Shown here piece by piece: positions 54,421 to 63,638 of a DNA stretch of 64,000 nt (position 1 is its first letter; every line of letters begins with the position of its first letter). Made by a program: the position numbers and the translations under genes. The DNA comes from UBA1426 sp050953365 (GTDB lineage: Bacteria > Bacillota > Clostridia > Peptostreptococcales > Anaerovoracaceae). The notes beneath the pieces are model-generated. The model ran no database searches, was not told the DNA's origin, and saw only the letters and a program-made list of their open reading frames with translations. Location of the stretch: the NCBI GenBank assembly GCA_050953365.1, contig JBMNMN010000002.1, positions 124,001-188,000 on the forward strand, read 5' to 3'.

Positions 54421-55749
54421 ATGAAGCTTATTGTAATCGGCGGCGTAGCGGCGGGAATGTCATGTGCGGCCAAGCTGAGAAGGATGGACAGTTCCGCTGA
54501 AATCACGGTATATGAAAAGGGCAGGCATCTCTCATACGGAGCATGCGGGCTTCCCTATTATATATCGGGAATCAATGCCAGCAGAGACAAATTGGTGGCC
54601 AGAACAAAAGAAGAGTATGAAAAGAATGGCATTAAGTGCTTTTTACAACATGAGGTTCTGAAGGTCATTCCCCGGGACAAGTCTGTACTTGTAAAAGACC
54701 ATTTGAGCGGAAATGTTTTTATTGACGGATACGATAAGCTCATGATAGCCGTAGGCGCCGGTCCGGTGGTTCCTCCCATTGAGGGCAGAAACCTGAAGGG
54801 AGTATATACCCTTAAAAGTCTTGAAGACAGCGATATCATCAAAAAGGCCATTGATGAAAATGTCAAAAATATAGTCGTAGCAGGCGGGGGCTATATCGGC
54901 ATCGAAATGGCCGAGGCCTTTAGTCAAATGGGCAGGAATGTTACGGTTATCGAAATGGCGGATAGGATACTGGCTCCTTTTGATGAAGAGATCGCAAATC
55001 TTGCCGTGGAAGAACTCCTGCGAAACAATGTGACCCTTAAGCTTGGTGAAAGGTTGGAAAGTATCACCGGCAAAGAAAGAGTAGAAAGTGTAGTTACTTC
55101 AAAGGGAGAGTACAAGGCAGATTTGGTGCTGATGTCTCTTGGCGTCAGACCCTCCACGGATTTTTTGAAAGGAACCGGTATTAGACTGGCAAAAAACGGC
55201 GCAATCATTATAGATCGAGAGATGCGAACAAATATTGATGATATCTATGCCGCTGGCGATTGCGCTTTAGTATATCACCTGCTCAAGCAGGAAAATGCAT
55301 ACATTCCGCTGGGAACTACCGCAAACAAGTGCGGAAGGATAGCCGGCGAAAACATAGGCGGCAAGCACAGAAAATTTATTGGCGCTATCGGTTCCGCGGC
55401 CATCAAGGTTTTCGACATAGAGATGGCAAGAACCGGGTTGTCCGAAAAGGAAGCGAAAGAACTGTCAATCGATTACGATACAGTGGTAATAGATACGCAG
55501 GATCTGCCACCTTACTATCCGGAACCCTCCCCAATCCGTTTCAAGCTCATCTACGAAAAGGGCACGAAGAAGATACTCGGTGCGCAAGGCGCAGGCAAAA
55601 AGGGCGTGGTTCTGCGCATAGATATATTCGCGGCGGCAATAACCGGTGGAGCAACCACCGAAGAGCTTGGAATGACGGATCTGTGTTACGCTCCTCCTTT
55701 CGCGGGCGTTTGGGATGCGGTTAACATTGTTTGTAATGCAGCCAAGTAG
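54421..55749 (+). CDS. CoA-disulfide reductase / NADH oxidase-like flavoprotein
   Basis: The 442-residue FAD enzyme has FAD motif VIGGVAAGMSCAAKLRR, active-site Cys in SYGACGLPYY (about residue 43), an NAD(P)H motif VVAGGGYIGIEMAEAF and the AAGDCA FAD motif, then a dimerisation domain. The single Cys fits CoA-disulfide reductase, NADH oxidase and related NADH-dependent persulfide/polysulfide reductases; these cannot be separated by eye. In this operon it could regenerate NAD from the dehydrogenase or keep CoA reduced. Start ATG 54421 after GGAGG (54410-54414). Confidence 0.85.
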   Translation: MKLIVIGGVAAGMSCAAKLRRMDSSAEITVYEKGRHLSYGACGLPYYISGINASRDKLVARTKEEYEKNGIKCFLQHEVLKVIPRDKSVLVKDHLSGNVFIDGYDKLMIAVGAGPVVPPIEGRNLKGVYTLKSLEDSDIIKKAIDENVKNIVVAGGGYIGIEMAEAFSQMGRNVTVIEMADRILAPFDEEIANLAVEELLRNNVTLKLGERLESITGKERVESVVTSKGEYKADLVLMSLGVRPSTDFLKGTGIRLAKNGAIIIDREMRTNIDDIYAAGDCALVYHLLKQENAYIPLGTTANKCGRIAGENIGGKHRKFIGAIGSAAIKVFDIEMARTGLSEKEAKELSIDYDTVVIDTQDLPPYYPEPSPIRFKLIYEKGTKKILGAQGAGKKGVVLRIDIFAAAITGGATTEELGMTDLCYAPPFAGVWDAVNIVCNAAK

Positions 55750-55757
55750 GTGATTTC

Positions 55758-56603
55758 ATGTCAAAAATAATGAAACTTGAAGAGGGTGTACGCCTAATTG
55801 AAGACGGCATGACCATAGCAATCGGAGGAAATGTACTCCACCGGGCTCCTATGGCGTTCCTGAGAGAAATTGTAAGACAGGGGAAAAAAGGGCTGAGAAT
55901 CGTCAAAACTGCCGGCGGTCATGATGTGGACCTCCTATGCGCAGGAGGATGCGTTTCCGTCGTAGATGCGGGGTTCATCAGTTATGAGACAGCATATGGC
56001 CTGGCGCCCCACTATAGAAAAGCCGTACAGGATGGTTTGATCAAGGCAAATGAACATGCATGCTATACGGTCATGAGCGCTCTCAGGGCAGCTAAGGCCG
56101 GCGTTTCCTTTATGCCCGTAAAGGGGCTTGTGAACAGCGATCTTATTAAAGTAAACGACTATTTCAAGGTAATCAGCGATCCCTTTACCGGCGAGGATAT
56201 AACCGTTGTCCGCTCTATTGAACCCGATGTGGCAATCATTCACGTTCAGGAATGCGATGAAAATGGCAACGGAATAATCAGAGGGCCGGTATATGACGAT
56301 GAGTTAATAACCCTTTCTTCCAAGCGGGTAATCGTGACCGCCGAAAAAATCATAAATAGATCCTATATGACTTTGAGACCGGGTGAAGTAACCATTCCGG
56401 GTTTTTTAGTATGCGCTGTAATTCCCGTAAGAAAGGGAGCCTCGCCCTGCAGTTGTCCTACTCTTTACGATATAGATAAAAACGTTCTTACGTCTTTTCT
56501 ATCCGGCGCGGAAAAGGATAAGGAAAAAACTCTTGCAGATTATCTCGATCTGTATGAAAAAGCGGATCGGAACGGAGGGAGGCTGAGGTCGTACAATGAT
56601 TAA
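55758..56603 (+). CDS. CoA-transferase family subunit alpha (GctA-like)
   Basis: The 281-residue protein aligns by eye with glutaconate CoA-transferase subunit A: KIMKLEEGVRLIEDGMTIAIGG, then EPDVAIIHVQECDENGNGIIRGP and VTAEKII. Class I CoA-transferases move CoA between carboxylic acids. The gene overlaps the beta-subunit gene by 8 bases. In this operon the pair could exchange CoA between the pathway's acyl-CoA and acetate or another acid, but see the missing residue in the beta subunit. Confidence 0.82.
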   Translation: MSKIMKLEEGVRLIEDGMTIAIGGNVLHRAPMAFLREIVRQGKKGLRIVKTAGGHDVDLLCAGGCVSVVDAGFISYETAYGLAPHYRKAVQDGLIKANEHACYTVMSALRAAKAGVSFMPVKGLVNSDLIKVNDYFKVISDPFTGEDITVVRSIEPDVAIIHVQECDENGNGIIRGPVYDDELITLSSKRVIVTAEKIINRSYMTLRPGEVTIPGFLVCAVIPVRKGASPCSCPTLYDIDKNVLTSFLSGAEKDKEKTLADYLDLYEKADRNGGRLRSYND

Positions 56604-57330
56604 CCAAAGGAATGTCCATCCGGCGGATCTAATGGTCTGTACGCTGGCGCATTTAATTGAAGACGGGGAAACCGTGTTTCAGGGAGTGTCCTCCCAGCTT
56701 CCCTTGGTGGCCATGAAGCTGGCAAAAGCCACTCATGCAAAAAACGCTACCTTGCTCAACATCCCCGGCGGGGTCAATTCCGCAGGCGCTGCAATGTCTG
56801 AGTATTCTTCCGCCGGCGGAGAGTTGTGGGATCATTCGGAGGCTATTTTCCCTTTAGAAAAGATATTTGATCTTTCCATGAGAGGTAAGCTGGACGTGGC
56901 ATTTTTGAGCGGTGTGCAGTTTGATCGTAACGGAAACATCAATGCTTCCGTTATAGGTGATTACCACAGGCCAAAGGTCCGGCTTCCGGGTGGAGCCGGA
57001 AGCGCGGTATTAATTCCCACAGCGAAAAAAGCCATAATATGGCGGACAAAGCATGATAGAAGAACCTTTGTGGAGAAAGTGGACTTCGTAACTACCAGGG
57101 GAAATTTATATAAGATTGTTACGCCGCTTTGCGTGTTCGGTTACAGGGAGGGAGAACTGTATCTGGAAGCCGTAAGCCCCTATAGCAGCGTCGAGGAAGT
57201 AGCGGCAAACACCGGTTTTGAAATCCGTCAGGAGAAGGAACCGGAGCTGATGGCGCTGCCAACCGGTGAAGAAATGAGGCTCCTTAGGCAGATTGATCCT
57301 AAAGGAATACGCTATAAGGAGTTCACATGA
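56596..57330 (+). CDS. CoA-transferase family subunit beta (GctB-like), catalytic Glu apparently missing
   Basis: The 244-residue protein has GctB-like features: MVCTLAHLIEDGETVFQGVSSQLPLVAMKLAKATHA, FLSGVQFDRNGNINASVIGDYHRPKVRLPGGAGSA and NTGFEIR near the end. Class I enzymes carry a catalytic Glu in an ESG-type motif after the second strand (Glu54 of Acidaminococcus GctB). Here the aligned segment reads LLNIPGGVN, with no Glu. The protein may therefore be a hydrolase, lyase or other activity on the same fold. It ends the first half of the operon. Confidence 0.78.
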   Translation: MINQRNVHPADLMVCTLAHLIEDGETVFQGVSSQLPLVAMKLAKATHAKNATLLNIPGGVNSAGAAMSEYSSAGGELWDHSEAIFPLEKIFDLSMRGKLDVAFLSGVQFDRNGNINASVIGDYHRPKVRLPGGAGSAVLIPTAKKAIIWRTKHDRRTFVEKVDFVTTRGNLYKIVTPLCVFGYREGELYLEAVSPYSSVEEVAANTGFEIRQEKEPELMALPTGEEMRLLRQIDPKGIRYKEFT

Positions 57331-57340
57331 AAACAACATA

Positions 57341-57403
57341 AAACGAAACAAACGTAAACAAACGGAAATAAACGTTGCACATTATAGGGATTTATTGTAT
57401 ATT
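57341..57403 (+). promoter_or_regulatory. Internal promoter with tandem AAACG repeats
   Basis: Four direct repeats begin with AAACG at 57341, 57350, 57360 and 57370 (spacing 9-10 bases). The last touches the -35 TTGCAC (57375-57380), which is followed by a 17-base spacer and TATATT (57398-57403). Helical phasing suggests cooperative regulator binding upstream of the transporter genes. Confidence 0.6.
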
Positions 57404-57485
57404 CAAGAAAACAACCGGGGGAGACAAAATTTTTATAAATAGCTCTACTTGTTCTAATAGCAGGAGTGAGGAAAGGAGTGAAAGA

Positions 57486-58574
57486 ATGAAAAAGTTATTG
57501 TCAATCATGTTAGTCGTTATTATGCTTCTGTCACTTGTGGCGTGCGGCGGAGGCGAAGAAGTTACGGAGGAGGGTCTCTATGAAGGAGCGCCTGCCGGAC
57601 TTGCCGACAGAGATACTGCAGTGAAGGTTGCAGTCATCAGGAACCTCGGCGCTGATGAACATACTGCCCAGTTCCTTGCAGGAGCTACGGAGGAAGGCAA
57701 CTCTCTGGGATTTATCGTCGATACTTTTACCACCAATGGTGACAATGCCAAATTTGAGGATACTTTCAATCAGGTCCTCATCGGCGGATATGACGGTATT
57801 ATCGTATCCCACGGCCAGGATAACGCCCCCGCATTGATCCAACAGGCAGTGGACCAGGGAATCCCGGTAGTTACATTTGACACAAACGTTGAGATCGAAG
57901 GAGTTACGGTTACCGCCCAGGATGATATGTCACTGGCAGAGCTCTCTCTCAATGCGTTAGTAGAAGCCTTCCCCGACAAAACCCCGAGGATTATCAAAAT
58001 GTGGGTTGCCGGCTTCCCTCCCATGGAAAGAAGAGAAGTAGTCTATCAGGAGTTCCTCAAAGCGGGTAAGATCGAAGAACTTGTCAGCATCGGCGAAGTA
58101 GGAGACTTCACAAACGTAGCCGGCCTGAATGCAAATGCCATTGGATCTCTCCTGGCGCAGTATCCGGAGGGTGAGATCGATGCCATCTGGGCTTCCTGGG
58201 ATGCCTTTGCAACCGGAGCGTTTACAGCGCTGAAAGAAAATAACCGTACAGAAGTAAAAATCTTCGGAATAGACGTATCCAACGCCGATCTGCAAATGAT
58301 GCAGGCGGAGAATTCCCCCTGGGTCATGACAGCGGCGGCAGATGCGAAGCTGGTAGGTACAGTGAATATGCGCCTTCTGGCGAAGAAACTGGCAGGAGAA
58401 GAAATACCGGCTGTTGTTGAAATACCTGCCACCACTATCTTCCAGTCAGACCTTCTGGATGCGGGCGGAAGCGTCACAGTTGAAACTCTCAGTGACGTAT
58501 ATGATACCTGGGGCAAATCCGATTTGTTTAACGAAGACTGGATGATAGCCCTTAGAGAGAAAAATGCAAAATAA
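57486..58574 (+). CDS. Ribose-type ABC transporter substrate-binding lipoprotein
   Basis: The 362-residue protein starts at ATG 57486 (AAAGGAG). A lipoprotein signal ends in LVACGGG, followed by a periplasmic-binding fold of the RbsB type: VAVIRNLGADEHTAQFLAGATEEGNSLGF, YDGIIVSHGQDNAPALIQQAVDQGIPVVTFDTN and IWASWDAFATGAFTALKENN. It should capture the pentose for the permease encoded downstream. With mtnK/mtnA in the operon the ligand is likely 5-methylthioribose or 5-deoxyribose (inference). Confidence 0.9.
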   Translation: MKKLLSIMLVVIMLLSLVACGGGEEVTEEGLYEGAPAGLADRDTAVKVAVIRNLGADEHTAQFLAGATEEGNSLGFIVDTFTTNGDNAKFEDTFNQVLIGGYDGIIVSHGQDNAPALIQQAVDQGIPVVTFDTNVEIEGVTVTAQDDMSLAELSLNALVEAFPDKTPRIIKMWVAGFPPMERREVVYQEFLKAGKIEELVSIGEVGDFTNVAGLNANAIGSLLAQYPEGEIDAIWASWDAFATGAFTALKENNRTEVKIFGIDVSNADLQMMQAENSPWVMTAAADAKLVGTVNMRLLAKKLAGEEIPAVVEIPATTIFQSDLLDAGGSVTVETLSDVYDTWGKSDLFNEDWMIALREKNAK

Positions 58575-58591
58575 CCTATAAACGGACGGAC

Positions 58592-58640
58592 TTTTAAAGA
58601 AGGGAAGGCTAACACCTTTCCTTCTTTAAAAAATTTTTTA
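58592..58640 (+). terminator. Intercistronic hairpin after the binding-protein gene
   Basis: TTTTAAAGAAGG-AAGG pairs with CCTT-CCTTCTTTAAAA, then TTTTTT. It probably gives partial termination or 3' protection, so that the binding protein is made in excess of the ATPase and permease. Confidence 0.7.
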
Positions 58641-58655
58641 TCTGTGAGGGATACA

Positions 58656-60161
58656 ATGGATAAGTTTCAATTGGAAATGCGGGATATATCCATAGAATTT
58701 CCCGGTGTGAAAGCTCTGAAAGGAGCTAATTTTAAAACATCGGGCGGGGTTGTTCACGCATTGGTGGGCGCAAACGGAGCAGGGAAATCCACTCTTATGA
58801 AGGTTCTGTCCGGAGCCTACTCCCACTGGGAAGGAACGATCCTCATCAACGGTGAGGAAAGCAATATCCGAACGGTAAGAGATTCAAAAGACAGTGGAAT
58901 AGAAATAGTTTACCAGGAGGTAGATGTAGCGCTTATTCCTTATCTCTCCGTGGCGGAAAATATCATGCTTGACCAAATGGTCATGGACTATGATGGAAAA
59001 CAGATTGTCAACTGGATGGATGTGCGCAGAAAGGCCGGCGACGTATTAAAAAAACTGAACGTGCATATTCCGGTAAACGCCAATGTTGAAAGCCTTTCGC
59101 TTGCGCAAAAACAAATGGTTTTAATTGCAAGAGCCCTGTCGAGGGACTGCAGATTGCTCATATTGGATGAGCCTACGGCGCCTCTGTCGCAAGCAGAGAC
59201 CGAGGAATTATTTAAAGTAGTAAAGGATCTTAAAGCTGCTGGAGTCGGAGTTGTTTTTATAACTCATAGGCTGCCCGAAATCTTTCAAATCTGTGATGAA
59301 ATCACCGTCATGAGAGACGGCAGGTTCATTACCAATATGAAAGTACAGGATACTACGGAAAAAGAAGTCATAGAGTACATGCTTGGCCGGAGCTTTGAAG
59401 AGATCTTTCCCAAATGTTCCGCCGAAATCGGCGAGGTGTGTTTTGAGGCAAAAAATCTCTCTGACGATAGAATGGTAAGGGATGTTTCTATCTATGTCAG
59501 AAAGGGCGAAATAGTTGGTATTGCGGGGCTTGTCGGCGCAGGAAAAACCGAATTGTGCAAAGCCATATTTGGCGCAGCGCCCTTAAAGGCCGGCGAGATA
59601 TTTCTAAACGGGAAAAAGCTTTCAATACAGCAGCCATATATGGCCGTTTCCCAGGGCTTGGCGTTGGTACCGGAGGAGAGGCGCAAGGAAGGCGTACTTG
59701 TAGATGAACCGGTACACACGAACCTTACCTTGCCCAGTATAAAGAACTTCGTAAAGAGGGGTTTTATTGATTTTATCAAGGAGTATCGGATTTCAAGAAA
59801 AATGATATCGGACCTCAACATAGTAACCCCCAATGAATTTCAGAAAGTAGCCTTCCTGTCGGGAGGCAATCAACAGAAGGTAGTAGTAGGAAAATGGTTG
59901 ATTGCCGATGCGGAAGTATATATATTTGACGAACCGACAAAGGGTGTAGACGTAGGCGCAAAAAAGGATATTTTTGAATTGATCGGCAAGCTTGTGTGTG
60001 AAGGAAAATCCGTAATATATGCGTCCAGTGAGATTCCGGAAATACTTGGTATTACGGACAGAGTTTATGTGATGTACGATGGCAGAATTTCTAAAGAGCT
60101 GATTACCGGGGAAACATCCGAAGACGAAATACTGTATTATTCTGCGGGAGGAAAAAACTGA
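58656..60161 (+). CDS. Ribose-type ABC transporter ATPase (two ABC domains)
   Basis: The 501-residue protein has two ABC domains. The first has Walker A GANGAGKST, signature LSLAQ and Walker B LLILDEPT. The second has a degenerate Walker A GLVGAGKTE, signature LSGGNQQK and Walker B VYIFDEPTKGVD, with VPEERRKEG between. This is the RbsA/MglA arrangement. The start is ATG 58656; GTG 58644 is possible. The stop overlaps the permease start. Confidence 0.93.
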   Translation: MDKFQLEMRDISIEFPGVKALKGANFKTSGGVVHALVGANGAGKSTLMKVLSGAYSHWEGTILINGEESNIRTVRDSKDSGIEIVYQEVDVALIPYLSVAENIMLDQMVMDYDGKQIVNWMDVRRKAGDVLKKLNVHIPVNANVESLSLAQKQMVLIARALSRDCRLLILDEPTAPLSQAETEELFKVVKDLKAAGVGVVFITHRLPEIFQICDEITVMRDGRFITNMKVQDTTEKEVIEYMLGRSFEEIFPKCSAEIGEVCFEAKNLSDDRMVRDVSIYVRKGEIVGIAGLVGAGKTELCKAIFGAAPLKAGEIFLNGKKLSIQQPYMAVSQGLALVPEERRKEGVLVDEPVHTNLTLPSIKNFVKRGFIDFIKEYRISRKMISDLNIVTPNEFQKVAFLSGGNQQKVVVGKWLIADAEVYIFDEPTKGVDVGAKKDIFELIGKLVCEGKSVIYASSEIPEILGITDRVYVMYDGRISKELITGETSEDEILYYSAGGKN

Positions 60162-61165
60162 TGGATAAGAATGTGAAAGAAGGGGAAGCGAGAGGGATGA
60201 AAAAGTTTGATTTCTTTGACTTCCTGTATAAATACGGAACGCTGTTCACCATTGTAATTATCGTTGTATTTTTCTCGATAACAACCGACGGAAGATTCAT
60301 CTCTCCGGCAAACATAATAAACATTCTGAGAGCTATGTCCATAACAACGGTCATTGCCACTGGCATTACCATTTCCCTGGTTGTGGGAGGTTTTGACCTT
60401 TCGGTAGGATCCGTGGCGTCCATGACCATGGCCATTTCCATAGCCATGTTCGTATGGTATGAGCAGAATATTTTCGTGAGTATTTTAGTGGCTCTTATCG
60501 TTGCGGGGGTAATCGGTTATGTGAACTCGGTGTTAATTATCAAGTTTAAGATTCCGGATATGCTGGCAACCCTTGCGGCCATGTTTATTTTTAACGGGGT
60601 TTCTACTACTTTTTCTAAAGGTAAGATTATCTCTCAAAATATGATAATGGAAGACGGGAGCACTTCAGTAGGATTGATTCCCGCATCCTTCAGAAGCCTG
60701 GGGCAAGTACCCATCATTATCATAGTGATGGCGGCATTGGTAATTATAGTACATATTTTCCTGACCTATACAAAGCACGGCAGATACATGTATGTGGTAG
60801 GAGGAAATGCAGAGGCGGCCAGATTGTCCGGGGTAAAGGTGGACAAATACCGCAGGATCGCATATATAATCGCTGCCGTTTTAGCCGGCATTGGCGGAAT
60901 CCTTCTGGCGGCCAGAATCGGCCAGTCCAATCCGTCGGCGGGGGCAGGATATCTTATGGAATCGGTAGCGGCTGCTTTTATCGGTTTTTCCGTTGCCGGG
61001 GTAGGCAAACCAAATGCCATAGGAACCTTTGTGGGAGCGTTGCTTATGGTATCCTTGTCTAACGGTCTTGTCATGAAGTCGGTACCATATTATTCCATGG
61101 ATATTATTAAAGGTGCCGTACTGGTGCTGGCTTTAGGGATTACCTACTACAAGAAGAAGAGATAG
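60161..61165 (+). CDS. Ribose-type ABC transporter permease
   Basis: The 334-residue membrane protein has about 8-10 helices and the RbsC-family signatures GGFDLSVGSVASMTMAI, IPDMLATLAAMFIFNGVS and VVGGNAEAARLSGVKVDKYRRIAYIIAAVLAGIGGILLAARIG. It overlaps the ATPase gene. It forms a complete importer with the two preceding genes. Confidence 0.93.
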   Translation: MDKNVKEGEARGMKKFDFFDFLYKYGTLFTIVIIVVFFSITTDGRFISPANIINILRAMSITTVIATGITISLVVGGFDLSVGSVASMTMAISIAMFVWYEQNIFVSILVALIVAGVIGYVNSVLIIKFKIPDMLATLAAMFIFNGVSTTFSKGKIISQNMIMEDGSTSVGLIPASFRSLGQVPIIIIVMAALVIIVHIFLTYTKHGRYMYVVGGNAEAARLSGVKVDKYRRIAYIIAAVLAGIGGILLAARIGQSNPSAGAGYLMESVAAAFIGFSVAGVGKPNAIGTFVGALLMVSLSNGLVMKSVPYYSMDIIKGAVLVLALGITYYKKKR

Positions 61166-61265
61166 CGGGCGTATTTTGAGCGCAGTCGGCTGTCCCTATT
61201 CTTGCGGATGGCCGGCGCAGTTCACTATAAGTTGTAAAACGTACGTGGAAGAAGGGAGAAGGACT

Positions 61266-62474
61266 ATGGATTTCACAAAGTACTTTACCATGTCGGAGCA
61301 GGATGCGGCCAGGTATGCCGCTGAAAAACTGAGCTTTATCTTTTCACCGGGAGATGATCTCGAATGCAAGGAGATCGGAGACGGAAACCTTAATTACATC
61401 TTCCGGATCGTAAGAAAATCAGACGGCGCTTCTATCGTTATAAAACAATCGGGGCCTGTGGCGCGTATCTCTGACGAGTTTAAGGTATCGCCGGACAGAA
61501 ACAGGATTGAATACGAAATCTTGAAGTATCAAGGGGAGCTTGCGCCGGGACTGGTACCGAAGGTGTATTTATACGATCCCATAATGAATTGCACGGTCAT
61601 GGACGATCTGTCGGATCATACGATTATGCGTAAGGCCATGCTTGAACATCGGCAGTTCCCCAAGTTTGCCGAGGATATTTCTACCTTTATGGCCAATACC
61701 CTTATCCTGACGTCGGATTTATGCCTTGAGCACAAGCATAAGAAGGAACTGGTGAAGAACTTTATTAACCCCGAGTTGTGCGAGATCACAGAGGATCTGG
61801 TATATACGGAGCCCTTCAACGATGTAAATAACAGAAACCGACTCTTTGAGCCGAATAAAGAATGGATTGTGGAAAATATCTACGGAGATGAAGCTTTAAG
61901 GCTTGAGACGGCAAAGTTGAAATTTGAGTTTATGACAAACGCCCAATCCCTCGTTCACGGAGACCTTCATACCGGGTCCATATTTATAAAAGAAGACTCC
62001 ATGAAGGTTATCGACCCGGAATTTGCATTTTATGGCCCCATGGGCTATGATACGGGAAACATTGTTGCAAACCTCATGTTCGCTTGGGCAAATGCGGATG
62101 CTTATGAAGTCTCCAAGCAGAAGCAATGGTTGGAAGAGACCATCGTAGCGGTTGTGGATCTTTTCGTGGAAAAATACAATGCGCTTTATGATGAAAACGT
62201 GACAGAGGTTACTGCCCGCTACAAAGGATTTAAAGAGTATTACCTCAGCCGGATTCTGAGCGATACTGCCGGAGTGGCGGGACTGGAAGGATCCAGGCGC
62301 ATCATCGGCATAGCTCAAGTAAAGGACATTACCACAATAGAAGACGAAGCAAAGAGAATCAGGGCGGAAAGAATTTGCCTGACGGCGGCTAAGGAATTTA
62401 TAATGAATAGGGATAATTTCAAGACCGGCAAAGACTTCCTGAATGTAATCCTCAAGGCTGCCGGGCAATACTGA
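61266..62474 (+). CDS. mtnK: S-methyl-5-thioribose kinase
   Basis: The 402-residue kinase has the MtnK pattern: KEIGDGNLNYIFRIV and VIKQSGP (ATP-binding Lys), catalytic loop LVHGDLHTGSIF and metal-binding VIDPEFAFYGPMGYD. It phosphorylates 5-methylthioribose at C1; known relatives also accept 5-deoxyribose. The start is ATG 61266 after GGAGAAGG. It is followed by mtnA. Finding both with an importer, rather than with an MTA nucleosidase, suggests use of external sugar. Confidence 0.9.
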   Translation: MDFTKYFTMSEQDAARYAAEKLSFIFSPGDDLECKEIGDGNLNYIFRIVRKSDGASIVIKQSGPVARISDEFKVSPDRNRIEYEILKYQGELAPGLVPKVYLYDPIMNCTVMDDLSDHTIMRKAMLEHRQFPKFAEDISTFMANTLILTSDLCLEHKHKKELVKNFINPELCEITEDLVYTEPFNDVNNRNRLFEPNKEWIVENIYGDEALRLETAKLKFEFMTNAQSLVHGDLHTGSIFIKEDSMKVIDPEFAFYGPMGYDTGNIVANLMFAWANADAYEVSKQKQWLEETIVAVVDLFVEKYNALYDENVTEVTARYKGFKEYYLSRILSDTAGVAGLEGSRRIIGIAQVKDITTIEDEAKRIRAERICLTAAKEFIMNRDNFKTGKDFLNVILKAAGQY

Positions 62475-62489
62475 GAAAAGGAGGTTGCC

Positions 62490-63551
62490 ATGCCATTTAA
62501 AGTTTTAGATATTATGCCTGTAAGGCTGGATGACGACAAGAGCGAACTCATATTGTTGGACCAGACCCTGTTGCCGGGGGAAACCAAATACCTTCATTTA
62601 ACTACTATAGAGAGTATTTGGGAAGCCATATACAAGCTGCAGGTCAGAGGCGCTCCGGCTATCGGCATCACCGGAGGCTATGGAGTATATCTGGCGGTTA
62701 AGCATAGCAGTGCAGAAAGCTTCGATGATTTTTACGCGGAATTCAAAAAAGCAAAGGACTATTTGGGCTCTTCAAGACCCACGGCGGTAAATCTGTTCTG
62801 GGCTCTTGACAGGATGGAGCGGTGTGTACTGGCCAATAAAGATAAGAGCATTTCGGATATAAAAAGCGCTTTGCTGGCGGAGGCCCACCTTATCCGGGAA
62901 GAAGACGAGAAGGTCTGCCGCAGCATAGGCGAGCATGCGCTGACGCTCTTAAAGCCGGGGATGGGTATACTGACCCACTGCAATGCGGGTACCATAGCCA
63001 CGGCCAAATACGGGACGGCTCTTGCGCCCATCTATCTGGGCCATGAGAGAGGTTACGATTTCAAGGTATTTGCCGATGAAACAAGACCTTTGCTTCAGGG
63101 CGCCAGGCTCACCGCCTGGGAGCTTATGGAGGCCGGCGTGGATGTAACTCTCATTTGCGACAACATGGCTTCCATCGTCATGAAAAACGGTTGGATTGAT
63201 GCGGTGGTCGTAGGCTGTGACCGGGTCGCCGCAAACGGCGATGCCGCAAACAAAATCGGCACATCCGGAGTAGCCATTCTTGCAAAGGAATACGGCATCC
63301 CCTTCTACGTGCATGCGCCTTTATCCACAATTGATATGAATACGAAAACGGGAAAGGATATTCATATTGAGCTGAGACCCGGTGAAGAGATATACAAGGC
63401 CTGGTACGCAAAGCCCATGGCGCCGGAAGGCGTTAAGACCTACAATCCCGCCTTCGATGTAACCGATGCCAAGTATATTACGGCTATCATTACGGAAAAG
63501 GGTATAGTGTATCCTCCCTACGCGGAAGGCCTTGCAAAGCTGTTTGAATAG
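62490..63551 (+). CDS. mtnA: S-methyl-5-thioribose-1-phosphate isomerase
   Basis: The 353-residue enzyme of the eIF2B-like fold has VRGAPAIGITGGYGVYLA, HCNAGTIATAKYGTALAP, DETRPLLQGARLTAWEL, the catalytic Asp in VGCDRVAANGDAANKIGT, and HAPLSTID. It converts methylthioribose-1-P (or 5-deoxyribose-1-P) to the ribulose-1-P form, the substrate for a class II aldolase. RBS AAAGGAGG. Last gene of the operon, before a strong terminator. Confidence 0.93.
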   Translation: MPFKVLDIMPVRLDDDKSELILLDQTLLPGETKYLHLTTIESIWEAIYKLQVRGAPAIGITGGYGVYLAVKHSSAESFDDFYAEFKKAKDYLGSSRPTAVNLFWALDRMERCVLANKDKSISDIKSALLAEAHLIREEDEKVCRSIGEHALTLLKPGMGILTHCNAGTIATAKYGTALAPIYLGHERGYDFKVFADETRPLLQGARLTAWELMEAGVDVTLICDNMASIVMKNGWIDAVVVGCDRVAANGDAANKIGTSGVAILAKEYGIPFYVHAPLSTIDMNTKTGKDIHIELRPGEEIYKAWYAKPMAPEGVKTYNPAFDVTDAKYITAIITEKGIVYPPYAEGLAKLFE

Positions 63552-63585
63552 GCTCGCCGAGTAATCTGAAATATTCTCCTCTATA

Positions 63586-63638
63586 AAAAAAAGTGCTGTT
63601 ACCCCGGTTCGCCGGGAAGAAGACGGCACTTTTTTTCT
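63586..63638 (+). terminator. Terminator at the end of the BMC/mtn operon
   Basis: AAAAAAGTGC-T-GT pairs with ACGGCACTTTTTT; an inner CCCCGG/CCGGG-type stem strengthens it. The T-run is 7 bases long. Confidence 0.85.

Noticed and set aside
57341..57375. CRISPR-like array
   Set aside because: The repeats are only about 5-8 bases with a 9-10 base period and no spacers; they fit a regulator site. No cas gene is present anywhere in the window.
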